DNA from: an uncultured bacterium
GTDB lineage: Bacteria > Planctomycetota > UBA1135 > GCA-002748355
Direction of reading: 5' to 3'
Length of the DNA stretch: 34,119 nt
Assembly: GCA_937858895.1 (NCBI GenBank)
Contig: CALLZN010000134.1
Coordinates: 1-34,119 of the forward strand
In this document: positions 1 to 8,559 of the stretch, in pieces
Position numbering within the stretch: position 1 is the stretch's first letter
How the letters are laid out: every line of letters begins with the position of its first letter
Notes under the pieces: generated by a model
The model's database searches: none
What the model was told of the DNA's origin: nothing
Seen by the model: the letters and a program-made list of their open reading frames with translations, nothing else
Position numbers and translations under genes: made by a program

Positions 1-1
1 C

Positions 2-964
2 GAACGAACGCGGATCTTCAGCCGCAACGTGCCGGATGGGTCGACGAGTGGCATTCTAGCGATCCCGGATCACACGATGCCCTTCTTCCACGATCTGCCG
101 GCGCCGTACGGCGCCGGGACGTATCCGATGCCTCATCACTCAGGCTACACGGGTGGGCGCATTCCCGAAGACTACCGCTGGTGGAATTGGGTGCAAACGA
201 CGTCGGGATTCTTGAACAACTACTCCGTCTACAATTACACGCGAGGCGAATTTCCGATGTATCGCAATCGGGACAAGACCCTTAGCTATCCTGCCGCTGG
301 AACGGACAACATCCTTTGGGAGCCCTTTATGCGGAACCTCCAATGCGACTACGCACCCACATTGTTGCCGGACCACAAGATGTGGCCACAAGCCGTGTTT
401 AATAGCGGCTTCCCTGTCTTGTTGCCAGCGGGAATCGACGAGTTCGCATCGAATCCTTGGCATCACCACTTTACGACATCCGTTATCAATGGCCCATATG
501 GATTGCGGGGCCTATATTGGTACATTGACAACCACTACATCTTCTTCAAGCCCAACCACCCAACGATACCAACGGCGCCGATCGATGGATCACTGAATCC
601 CCCTGCGACATACGTCTGGGGTGGAGTCACGCCAACAGGAGGCTATGTCGGATTGTTTCCGAACGTTCAGATGTTCCTGCTTCCTACTTATACAGTCGGC
701 TCGACCGGAGTTGGGGCTGCGACACTTGCAGTGCCTGACTCGCTTTGGCTTGGCGTGCGCTACAATTGCGAAGTCGAGGATGTTGGCAACTTCGGCCTCT
801 GCAACCTGCAGTCCTTTCTTGCGATCAACGGCAACACGGAACCGCCAATCTCCGCACGCTCGAGCGCCAGAGAGCCTACGGCGCTTCCTCGCGAACTCGA
901 CGCCTCCCATTTCGAGGAGATGGACAAGCGTGGACGCGCAGCCCTTCAGAGGCAACAACGATGA
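2..964 (+). CDS. Unknown protein, 5' end truncated by window edge
   Basis: The reading frame is open from the first codon at position 2 to the TGA at 962-964, so the true start lies outside the window; the GTG at 29 is only the first possible start inside it. I do not recognise a family. The visible 321 residues are rich in Tyr, Trp, Pro and Gly, which suits an extracellular beta-rich protein, and contain no obvious enzyme motif. Near the end the pattern LAVPDS..LGV...CEVED, then INGN, weakly resembles the C-terminal module of the other exported proteins in this window. Base composition is low for the region: the block 181-240 is about 47% GC by hand count. The stop overlaps the ATG of the next gene in an ATGA, so the two are probably co-transcribed and translationally coupled. 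Confidence 0.7.
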   Translation, partial: ERTRIFSRNVPDGSTSGILAIPDHTMPFFHDLPAPYGAGTYPMPHHSGYTGGRIPEDYRWWNWVQTTSGFLNNYSVYNYTRGEFPMYRNRDKTLSYPAAGTDNILWEPFMRNLQCDYAPTLLPDHKMWPQAVFNSGFPVLLPAGIDEFASNPWHHHFTTSVINGPYGLRGLYWYIDNHYIFFKPNHPTIPTAPIDGSLNPPATYVWGGVTPTGGYVGLFPNVQMFLLPTYTVGSTGVGAATLAVPDSLWLGVRYNCEVEDVGNFGLCNLQSFLAINGNTEPPISARSSAREPTALPRELDASHFEEMDKRGRAALQRQQR

Positions 965-2508
965 AGCTGCACATGTCACAACCCTGCTGCGGCATCATCG
1001 CGTTTCTGGCCTTGGCAGCCGAGGTAACGGCCCAGGCCTTCTACAAGACTGACACGTACTCATCCGTGACTCATTCAGTGCCTACACTGCCAGCCGATGT
1101 CGATGGAGACGGTGATCTCGATCTGATCACGCATGTGGGTCCTACGCTGCACGCCAAGCATCGATTCGGTGTGTGGATCAACGATGGTGACGGCCGGTTT
1201 ACCGATGAGACGCTCTCGCGGATGCCCACAACCGATACATGGAACGTTACGCCTGCCAGGCTCTTGGACCTTGACTTGGACGGCGATCTTGATATCGTCT
1301 TTGCCGGCATGGCATTGCCGCTTTCGCTCCGACGAGAAGTCTTGTATGTCTGGCTCAACGACGGAAAAGGATATTTCACAGACAGATCGAGCACCCACGC
1401 TCCAGCAACGCAATTCAGCTTCGTCGATGACTTGGTGATTGCGGACTTCGATGGGGACCGCTTTGCCGACATCGCCGTCGCGACGGCGAACGACACTTTG
1501 ACGCCTGGCTTGCTCTGTTCCATCTTCATGAACAATCGACGAGGCGGCTTCACGGACGAGACGTCTCTTCGTATCCCATCGACGCGCGCGTCACGAGTCA
1601 TGGTTGCGGATTGCGATTCGGACGGCGATGTCGATCTGCTATTCCTGCTCTTCGATCGTGGCCCGTATTCCTTCTTGCTCAATGATGGCCGTGGCTACTT
1701 CACACAGTCGCAGCAGTCCTTTGGTGTTAACTGGTCTGGGTTCGTAGTTCTCAAGGACTTCGATGGTGATCGCCACATCGATGCCCTGTGCCTCCACGGA
1801 CACTTCGACAATCTGTGGATCAATGACGGCAAAGGTCGGTTCCGAGACGAGTCGGGCCGCATTCCCAAGCCTACAGGTTATACGGGGACCGTCGGCGTCG
1901 TTGGAGACTTCAACGGCGACGGCTTCCCCGACATTCTTGGTCACGTGCACGCGGATAGTGGGCCGACGTATCCTCTGCACTACAACTTGATGATGAATGA
2001 CGGATCCGGCCGCTTTCGTCTCATTGAAGCGGTCTTGCCAGCCAAACCACTTCATTCAGACGACTTGGGCATGGCTGTCGATGTCGACGGTGACGGCGAC
2101 GATGACTATCTCGATATGGTCCGCCTGTTTCTTCAGCCAGGAGTTGTTGATGTATGGAAGAACCTCTGGCGTGAGGTCCACAGCAAGGCCCCGCCCAAGC
2201 TTGGCCAGCCATACGGCATCGACGTCTACACCGGCCAGGCGCCGGCCGTGGTCCTCCCCTTCTTGTCCCTCGGCCGCAGCCGGCTCCCGCTCGCGGGGAT
2301 CGGCACCTTCCGCCTCGACCTCGCGACAACGGTCGCGATCGGCGCCTATCCGCTCGACAAGCCGGGTGGCGTGCAAGTGCCGCTGCCCATCCCCAACGAC
2401 AACGCCCTCGTAGGCCTGCCGCTCTCGACGCAAGCCGCGGTCATCGACACGAAGGCCCTCCGCGTCACAGGCTTCACGAACGCTCGAACGGAGAAGATCG
2501 AGAAGTAG
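961..2508 (+). CDS. Exported VCBS/FG-GAP repeat protein with C-terminal module
   Basis: The ATG at 961 was chosen because it overlaps the previous stop (ATGA) and opens a 515-residue protein with a signal peptide ending near VTAQA (residue 25); the frame is open further upstream but without a signal. Seven calcium-binding-type repeats follow: DVDGDGDLD (from about residue 46), DLDLDGDLD, DFDGDRFAD, DCDSDGDVD, DFDGDRHID, DFNGDGFPD and DVDGDGDDD. Most are followed by a NDG-x-G-x-F strand. Such repeats form beta-propellers in secreted or surface proteins and often bind Ca2+. From about residue 414 the protein changes to a module with PLPIPNDNALVG...D...FTN that recurs in other proteins of the window. 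Base composition changes at the same point, from about 53% GC (1381-1440) to about 73% (2281-2340). The ligand and role are unknown. Confidence 0.88.
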   Translation: MKLHMSQPCCGIIAFLALAAEVTAQAFYKTDTYSSVTHSVPTLPADVDGDGDLDLITHVGPTLHAKHRFGVWINDGDGRFTDETLSRMPTTDTWNVTPARLLDLDLDGDLDIVFAGMALPLSLRREVLYVWLNDGKGYFTDRSSTHAPATQFSFVDDLVIADFDGDRFADIAVATANDTLTPGLLCSIFMNNRRGGFTDETSLRIPSTRASRVMVADCDSDGDVDLLFLLFDRGPYSFLLNDGRGYFTQSQQSFGVNWSGFVVLKDFDGDRHIDALCLHGHFDNLWINDGKGRFRDESGRIPKPTGYTGTVGVVGDFNGDGFPDILGHVHADSGPTYPLHYNLMMNDGSGRFRLIEAVLPAKPLHSDDLGMAVDVDGDGDDDYLDMVRLFLQPGVVDVWKNLWREVHSKAPPKLGQPYGIDVYTGQAPAVVLPFLSLGRSRLPLAGIGTFRLDLATTVAIGAYPLDKPGGVQVPLPIPNDNALVGLPLSTQAAVIDTKALRVTGFTNARTEKIEK

Positions 2509-2576
2509 TACGATCCGGGAGTTCAAGCAAGGTCGCCCGCTGGGGCCAGTCCACGAGCACGAAGCACGAAGAAGTG

Positions 2577-2610
2577 CCAACCCCGGCCGTTGAGGTCGGC
2601 GCGGGGTTGG
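2577..2610 (+). terminator. Strong hairpin after VCBS gene (possible terminator)
   Basis: CCAACCCC at 2577-2584 pairs perfectly with GGGGTTGG at 2603-2610, and an inner GCCG/CGGC (2586-2589 with 2597-2600) lengthens the stem. It lies about 70 bases after the VCBS stop and before the kinase gene. No T-run follows directly, so a Rho-independent terminator is only one option. A wider inverted repeat, GAAGTGCCA at 2571-2579 and TGGCACTTC at 2696-2704, encloses it. Nothing else was recognised in the 254-base gap. Confidence 0.35.
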
Positions 2611-2762
2611 CGGTAGGGCGGGTGCGACGCGCCCCACGAGGACTCGAGGAAGCGCGCTGGGCCCGTCTCATTCGGGTTGGGTGCTGCCACTTCCCTGGCA
2701 CTTCGTGGCCAAGACGGACACGTAGGCACGCCGACTTTTTTGTGAGCGGTTAGGATGCCGCC

Positions 2763-5456
2763 TTGTCCCCCGACCTGTCGTCCTCCGACCCGTCGTCGTC
2801 TTCCGAGTCCTCCGACCCGTCGCTGTCCGAACTCGAGGCGCGACTGCGCCGCGCGCGCGACCGCGCCGTGGCCCTCACGACGCCGCTCCTCGAGCGCGTC
2901 GGACCCTATGTCATCGAGGGCGAGCTGGGCAGCGGTGGCATGGGGCATGTCTACAAGGCGCGCCACGAGACCCTAGGGCGCCGCGTCGCCCTCAAGCTGA
3001 TCCGCGCCGAGCATCGCTTCTCGGGCGAGGCGCGGGAGCGCTTCATGCGCGAAGCGCGCATCGCCTCCCGCCTCGACCACGCGAGCCTCTGCCGCGTCCA
3101 TGAGTTCGGCGAGTATGAAGGCCTGCCGTGGTTCGCCATGCAGTGGGTCCGGGGCGAGACCCTTCAGGCCCGCCTCGACCTAGCGCGCCGGGAGCAGCGT
3201 CCCATAGGCACGCCAGCTGAGCTCGCGCTACTCTTCGCAAGGATCTGCGACGGCCTCCAGCACGCCCACGCGGCGGGCCTCGTCCACCGCGACCTCAAGC
3301 CGAGCAACATTGTCATCGAAGAAGGGGGCGTCATCGAAGACGGGGGCAACCCGGTCGTCCTCGACTTCGGCGTCGCGCGCGACATCGAAGCGCACGACCA
3401 GACCCTGACTCGCTCCGGCCAGATGATCGGCACGCCGCTCTACTTGCCGCCCGAGCGCGTCACGATGGACGGCGTGCGCGACGACGTCCGCCAAGACATC
3501 TATGCGCTGGGCGTCACGCTCTACGAGTGCTTGACCCTCGAGCGTCCCTTCGATGGCCCGAGCTCGGCGGCCATTTTCGAGAGCATCCTGCGCGCGCGGC
3601 CACGCAGCATCCGCCGCCTACGTCCGGAGGTCGATGCGAGCCTCGACACCGTCGTGCGCACGGCGATGGACCCCGATCCGCGGCGTCGCTACGCAACGGC
3701 TGCCGACTTCGGCGCCGACCTTCGGCGCACAGCCGAGGGTGTCCTGCCGGCAGCCAAGGCTCCGGGGCTCTGGCTGCGTGCGCGGCGCTGGATCGCCGCC
3801 AACCCCGTTGCTGCCGGCATCCTGAGCGTGCTCTTCGTCGCGACCCTGGCCATCGCCTCGCAGTGGCTGCGCGCCGAGCGCAACCTCGAACGCTTCGACT
3901 TGCTCGCGAAAGGCGTGCGCCTCCACGAACTGCGCGAGGATGCAGCCCTCGGTCTGCCCGCCCGGCCCGAGCACGCGCCGCGGCTACGCCGCTGGCTCGA
4001 CGACGGTGCGAGGCCTTTGCTGGCCGAACGCGCCGAGGTCGAGGCCGCGCGAGACGCCTTGCGCGCGACGGCGCTGCCCTACGACGCGACGCAAGAAGCG
4101 GCCGACCGGGCTCGTCATCCACGTTTGCTCGCGCTGCAGACTGAAGAAGCCGAGCTCGAGAAACTGCGCAGCTTTCGGCAGCGCAACAGCGGCGCGGCGA
4201 TGAGCGCCGACCTCGAGCGCCGCCTCGCCTACGCTTCCCGCTTGCAGCGCCGCAGCGAAGCGAAGATCCGCGACCTGCGCCGCGACCCCGGCGCGCTGCG
4301 CAGCCATCGCTTCGAGGATCCGAGCGACCGCTACCTGCACGACGGCCTCGAGCAGCTGCTGATCGACTTGCGGAGCTTCGAGGCAAAGGAAGTCGCCCTC
4401 GTCAACGACCAGCTCCACTGGGCCGAGCTCATTCGGCCGCGCAGCATCGACGATCCTGCAGAAGCCTGGCGCGCCGCTGCTGCGCGCGTGGCCAGCGACG
4501 CGCGCTTCGCGGGCGTCGTCCTGCAGCCACAGCTGGGACTCGTACCGCTCGGGCCCGATCCGAGTTCGGGGCTCGAGTGCTTCGCCTTCGCGCGCTCGGG
4601 AAGCCTGCCCGAGCGCAGCGATGCCCAGCGCAGCGATGCCCCGCGCAGCGATGCCCCGCGCAGCGACGACGGAGAACTGCGCTTCGAGGCCACGAGCGCC
4701 ATCGTCCTCGTGTTGCTACCGCCGGGCGAGGCCGTGGTCGGCACCGAGGCGGGCTCCGTGGTCGGCGGCGACGAAGACGAGAGCCCGCAGCATCGCGTGC
4801 GGCTCGATGCCTTCTTCATCGGCAAGCACGAAGTGACCCAGGCCCAGTGGATGGCCCTGACCCTCGACGAAGAACCGAGCAAGTTCAAAGCCGGCACGAC
4901 CCAGGGGGAACGCGTGCTCTCGCTACGCCATCCCGTCGAGCAGGTCTCGTGGGAGCGCGCGAGCGCGGTCCTTGCGCGCCACGAACTCGCGCTGCCGACC
5001 GAAGTCCAATGGGAGTACGCCTGCCGCGCCGCGACCTCGAGTCCGTGGTGGACGGGCACGGAGCGGGCTTCCTTGGCCGGTGCCGAGAACCTCGGCGACA
5101 AGAGCGCGAGCCGCTTCAACGCTGCCTGGCACAAAGAGGGCTTCGAAGATGGCCACTACGTCCACGCCCCGGTCGGCAGCTTCCGCGCCAACGCCTTTGG
5201 CCTGCACGACTTGCACGGCAACGTGCGGGAGTGGTGCCGGGACTTCTTCCACCCCTACAGCGAGGCGGCGCGGCCGGGCGACGGGCTGCGCAGCGGCTCA
5301 CGCCCGAGCGACGTCAAGGTCACGAGGGGCGGGGCCTTCGACTACGACGCCATCGCAGCGCGGTCTGCGCGGCGCGACGCCTGGCCGGCGAACGCGGTGG
5401 CGGCGACCCAGGGCTTGCGCGTCGTGCGGCCGCTCGACAGCCCAGCGCCCCGTTGA
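2763..5456 (+). CDS. Membrane Ser/Thr protein kinase fused to FGE-like domain
   Basis: An 897-residue Hanks-type kinase. The glycine loop GSGGMG is at residues 57-62, the ATP-binding lysine at K78 (VALK), the catalytic loop HRDLKPSN at 175-182 (D177), DFG at 201-203 and GTPLYLPPE at 223-231, so the kinase should be active. A single membrane segment lies near residues 344-366. It is followed by a charged, probably helical linker and then a formylglycine-generating-enzyme/sulfatase-modifying-factor-like domain (about 643-893) with HEVTQAQW, LPTEVQWEYACRA, GNVREWCRD and TRGGAF. The catalytic cysteine position after TRGG is occupied by ARSARR, without Cys, so this domain is probably a sensor or binding module. 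The start is TTG: it is the first start after the in-frame stop at 2751, and AGGA (2752-2755) lies seven bases upstream. The protease and DUF1826-like genes follow on the same strand. Confidence 0.93.
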   Translation: MSPDLSSSDPSSSSESSDPSLSELEARLRRARDRAVALTTPLLERVGPYVIEGELGSGGMGHVYKARHETLGRRVALKLIRAEHRFSGEARERFMREARIASRLDHASLCRVHEFGEYEGLPWFAMQWVRGETLQARLDLARREQRPIGTPAELALLFARICDGLQHAHAAGLVHRDLKPSNIVIEEGGVIEDGGNPVVLDFGVARDIEAHDQTLTRSGQMIGTPLYLPPERVTMDGVRDDVRQDIYALGVTLYECLTLERPFDGPSSAAIFESILRARPRSIRRLRPEVDASLDTVVRTAMDPDPRRRYATAADFGADLRRTAEGVLPAAKAPGLWLRARRWIAANPVAAGILSVLFVATLAIASQWLRAERNLERFDLLAKGVRLHELREDAALGLPARPEHAPRLRRWLDDGARPLLAERAEVEAARDALRATALPYDATQEAADRARHPRLLALQTEEAELEKLRSFRQRNSGAAMSADLERRLAYASRLQRRSEAKIRDLRRDPGALRSHRFEDPSDRYLHDGLEQLLIDLRSFEAKEVALVNDQLHWAELIRPRSIDDPAEAWRAAAARVASDARFAGVVLQPQLGLVPLGPDPSSGLECFAFARSGSLPERSDAQRSDAPRSDAPRSDDGELRFEATSAIVLVLLPPGEAVVGTEAGSVVGGDEDESPQHRVRLDAFFIGKHEVTQAQWMALTLDEEPSKFKAGTTQGERVLSLRHPVEQVSWERASAVLARHELALPTEVQWEYACRAATSSPWWTGTERASLAGAENLGDKSASRFNAAWHKEGFEDGHYVHAPVGSFRANAFGLHDLHGNVREWCRDFFHPYSEAARPGDGLRSGSRPSDVKVTRGGAFDYDAIAARSARRDAWPANAVAATQGLRVVRPLDSPAPR
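4614..4668 (+). repeat. 15-base tandem repeat inside the kinase gene
   Basis: Three full 15-base units (4614-4628, 4629-4643, 4644-4658) and a 10-base partial copy follow the pattern CGCAGCGATGCCCCG with few changes. They encode RSDAQ, RSDAP, RSDAP and RSD in the linker just before the FGE-like domain. The unit length is a multiple of three, so copy number can change without a frameshift, as expected of a slippage-prone flexible linker. Confidence 0.9.
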
Positions 5457-5585
5457 GGCACCGCCAAGGAGACAAGAGCGCCGCCAACCTGCACAATGCA
5501 ACGAAACCCCTGCGAGCCGCGCTTCGTCTGCCATGGATTGCGGCTCGCGGATGCGAGCTTTCGTTCCACCGAGGGTCGTTCCATC

Positions 5586-8519
5586 ATGCAAGCCAAGTGC
5601 CTCGCGGCCGCTGCCGCCGCCACGATCTTTCTCGCGTCGCCGTGCGTCGCCGGTCTTCCGCAAAGCGATCCCACGCAACGCATCCACCGCGATGGGGAAG
5701 TCGTAGCGGGCCGCTATCTGATCCACCTGCGCGAAGCCGGTCTCACGGCTTCCAAGCTCGAGAGCTTTGAGGCCGCGGTGAGCGACGCCGGCGGTCGCAT
5801 CGAGCGTCGCTTCGGCGTCGTGCCCATCGTCGTGGTCGTCGTCGAAGCCGCCGGCATCGCGAGCATCGCCGCCCACCCGGCCGTCGCGCGCATCGAGCCC
5901 GACCGCTGGCACTGCCCGACCATCAAGACCGCGACCGACGCCGCCCACCACGCGGCCGACCTCTTGCAGGCGCGCGGGATTCGCGGGCGCGGCGTGACGC
6001 TCGGCCTCATCGACACCGGCATCGACGAAGCCTTGCGCGGCAGTCCGCCGAGCGCGAATCTCTTCCCCGGCCTGCCGAGCGCGCAGCGCTTGCCGAAGGG
6101 CGTTCGCATTGCGATTCGCGTCCCGCAGATTCCGGCCGGCACCGTTGGTGGCTTCGAACTCTGGAGCGGTGCCGCCCAGCCGACGAGCTTGGCGATCGCT
6201 GTCTATGCCGACAACAACGGCATGCCCGGCTCGCAACCGATCGCGACTTCGAGCCTGGCCGTGGTGCGCGATGCTGGCTTTCAGCGCTCGATCTTCGCGA
6301 CGCCGATCCGCCTCACGAGCCCGACGACGCTTTGGTTCGCGTTCACGACACCGACGGCTACCGACTTGGAGGTCATCGTCGACTGCGGTGTCGAAGTCGA
6401 CGTCGTCGAGGGCGCGACGAACACCCGCACGCGACGTCCGCTCGGCTACCGCGTCGTCCTCGATGGGCAGGTCGCTCGTCCGCACCGAGCCTTCCTCGAA
6501 GCGGCAACCCCCGGACGCGATGCGCGCATCGTCGTCCAGAAGAAGGTCGGCGCCCTCGACCCAGCGCTCGTCGATCGCCACGGCACCGCGCTCGCGAGCG
6601 TCGCTGCCGGCGCGGGTTGGCTCAGCCAAAGGGCCGACGCCGGCCACGCACCCGAAGCGCGCATCGCGAGCTACGCCTGCGCCGACGATAGTCAAGGCAA
6701 CGCCATGACCTCGACGATCCTGCACGCTTGGGAGAAACTCGCTTGCGACGTCGAACCTCTCGACATCGAAGTGGCCGTCATCGGCTTCTCGGGCAGTCCC
6801 GACCCGACGAGCGCCGAGCAGCGCATGCTCGACGCGGTCGCCCGGAACACGGACTTGGTCGTCGTCTCGGCGGCGGGCAACAACGGGGCGAGCACCCGCT
6901 CGAGCCCGGCGACCTTGCACGGCATTTCGGTCGGCGCGGCGACCGCCAACAAGGTCGTGGCGAGCTTTTCGAGCTTCGGGCAAGTCGCAGGGGCTGCCTA
7001 CCCCGACCTCGTCGCCCACGGCGAGCGCGTCGTCAGTGCTCAAACCGATGACGAGAGCCTCGACTACGTCACGAGCGGGACGAGCCTCGCGGCAGCCCAG
7101 GTCGCTGGCGCAGCCTTGCTCGTGCGGGCAGCCAACCCGCGCCTCAGCGCCAATGAAGTGCGGGCGGCCCTGCTCGCTTCGAGCGAGGCGTCGCCGGGCA
7201 CGGGCTCGACCCAGGTGACGACCGGCGCCGGCTGCGGCTACCTGCGCGACGACCGCGCGCACGAGCTCGCGACCAAGGCTGGCCTCGTCGGGACCGACAC
7301 GGTCTCGAAGGCCCGGCCGCTGTGGCTGCGCGACGTGCCGGTCCGAGCGGGCCAGGACTACGCCTTCGCGATTGCGTGGATGCGCAGCGACACGAGTGCT
7401 GCTGGGGGCTCGAACCTCGATGTCGTCATCAAGAACTCGAGCGGTCTCCCCATCGCTCGCTCGCTGCAGGTCGGGTCGACGCAGGAGTTCGTGCGTCTGC
7501 GCGCGAGCAGCAACGAAACGTGGCGCATCGAGGTCGCGACGACCTTCCTCGCCGAGCCCGTGGTCCACTTCTCGTTCGCGAGCACGAGCGACTTCGGCGC
7601 CGGGCAAGGCACCGCTCGCTACTCGGAGTTCGAAACGGGTTGCAAGGGAAGCGGGACGGGCGGCGGTTGTCCGGCGCTCGCACAAAGCCCGCAAGACCTG
7701 TCCTTCATGCCGGGCTTGCCGCCGAAGACGCGCTTCGCCTGCCTCGTCCAGTGTCCGTGTGAAGTCACGATCAAGGGCTTCTCGATGCGCATGCGGGCCT
7801 CGCTACCGAACACGGCCGTGCAGTGTTACCTCTACAAGTCCACGCCGACGCTCGAGCCCCAGCTCGTCGCGAGTGCCTCGGCCTTCATGACGGTGCAAGT
7901 CGCCGAGGCCTACTACGCGGTGACCTTCCCGACACCGGTCACCTTGGCAGCACCCGAGGCTGGCAACTTCTTCATCGCCTTCCGCACGCCGGACACGGCG
8001 ACGCTCTGGACCGACAACGGCACTCTGAAACTCGGCCACCACTACGAACTGCCGGATTCCGCCATCGCTTGGATCGGTGGTGATGGCTACCAAGGTGCGA
8101 TCACGGAGATCGCTTGGGATTGGAAGGTCGCCTGCACGCCGGGCCTCGATTGTCCTGGTGGTCCCGAGCCTTGCCTCGAGGGCGACGAGCTGCCCATCAT
8201 CGGCTCGCAGCGCTTCGCGGTGCGCTTGCTCCAAGGCCTGCCGAACGGTGTCGGCGTGCTGATGACCGGCATCGAGATACCCTGTGTGCCCTTGGCGGGC
8301 ATCGGCGCGCCAGCTTGCAATCTCTGCTGCAACACGATCTACAACGTCGGTGCAGTCATCAACAGCCAAGGGCTTGCGCGCGTGCCCTTCCCGGTGCCGC
8401 AGACGACGGGCCTCGTCGGCGTCAACTTCGCGCAGCAGTGGCTCCTGCTCGACCAGCGCGCCAATCGCCTCGGTCTGACACTCTCCGGGCCCGGCCTCGC
8501 GCGTATCGGCACGCACTGA
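5586..8519 (+). CDS. Exported subtilisin-like (S8) protease with two beta domains
   Basis: The frame is open from 5496, but ATG 5586 opens a clear signal peptide ending near CVAG and has GAGGG about 11 bases upstream; the product is then 977 residues. After an inhibitor-like propeptide (VAGRYLIHL...) the S8 triad is visible: D143 in LIDTGID, H332 in RHGTALAS, S500 in SGTSLAAAQ, with oxyanion N432 in AAGNNG. The Asp-His spacing is abnormally long because about 90 residues of a beta domain (about 179-268) are inserted there. A second copy of that domain lies at about 726-813, and the C-terminal end (about 870-977) carries the module PFPVPQTTGLVG...D shared with other proteins here. Many cysteines suit an extracellular protein. 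The kinase gene ends 129 bases upstream. The substrate is unknown. Confidence 0.92.
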   Translation: MQAKCLAAAAAATIFLASPCVAGLPQSDPTQRIHRDGEVVAGRYLIHLREAGLTASKLESFEAAVSDAGGRIERRFGVVPIVVVVVEAAGIASIAAHPAVARIEPDRWHCPTIKTATDAAHHAADLLQARGIRGRGVTLGLIDTGIDEALRGSPPSANLFPGLPSAQRLPKGVRIAIRVPQIPAGTVGGFELWSGAAQPTSLAIAVYADNNGMPGSQPIATSSLAVVRDAGFQRSIFATPIRLTSPTTLWFAFTTPTATDLEVIVDCGVEVDVVEGATNTRTRRPLGYRVVLDGQVARPHRAFLEAATPGRDARIVVQKKVGALDPALVDRHGTALASVAAGAGWLSQRADAGHAPEARIASYACADDSQGNAMTSTILHAWEKLACDVEPLDIEVAVIGFSGSPDPTSAEQRMLDAVARNTDLVVVSAAGNNGASTRSSPATLHGISVGAATANKVVASFSSFGQVAGAAYPDLVAHGERVVSAQTDDESLDYVTSGTSLAAAQVAGAALLVRAANPRLSANEVRAALLASSEASPGTGSTQVTTGAGCGYLRDDRAHELATKAGLVGTDTVSKARPLWLRDVPVRAGQDYAFAIAWMRSDTSAAGGSNLDVVIKNSSGLPIARSLQVGSTQEFVRLRASSNETWRIEVATTFLAEPVVHFSFASTSDFGAGQGTARYSEFETGCKGSGTGGGCPALAQSPQDLSFMPGLPPKTRFACLVQCPCEVTIKGFSMRMRASLPNTAVQCYLYKSTPTLEPQLVASASAFMTVQVAEAYYAVTFPTPVTLAAPEAGNFFIAFRTPDTATLWTDNGTLKLGHHYELPDSAIAWIGGDGYQGAITEIAWDWKVACTPGLDCPGGPEPCLEGDELPIIGSQRFAVRLLQGLPNGVGVLMTGIEIPCVPLAGIGAPACNLCCNTIYNVGAVINSQGLARVPFPVPQTTGLVGVNFAQQWLLLDQRANRLGLTLSGPGLARIGTH

Positions 8520-8559
8520 CGCAGTCGAAGCGGCTCCTCGGCCGAAGCGCGCTCCAAAG

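Noticed and set aside
2736..2741. Run of six T as part of a terminator before the kinase gene
   Set aside because: The strong hairpin ends about 125 bases earlier and no stem directly precedes the T-run.
5298..7694. Open frame of 798 codons on the - strand opposite the kinase end and the subtilase
   Set aside because: It spans two genes and their gap and has no recognisable motif, while the subtilase triad is clear on the other strand.
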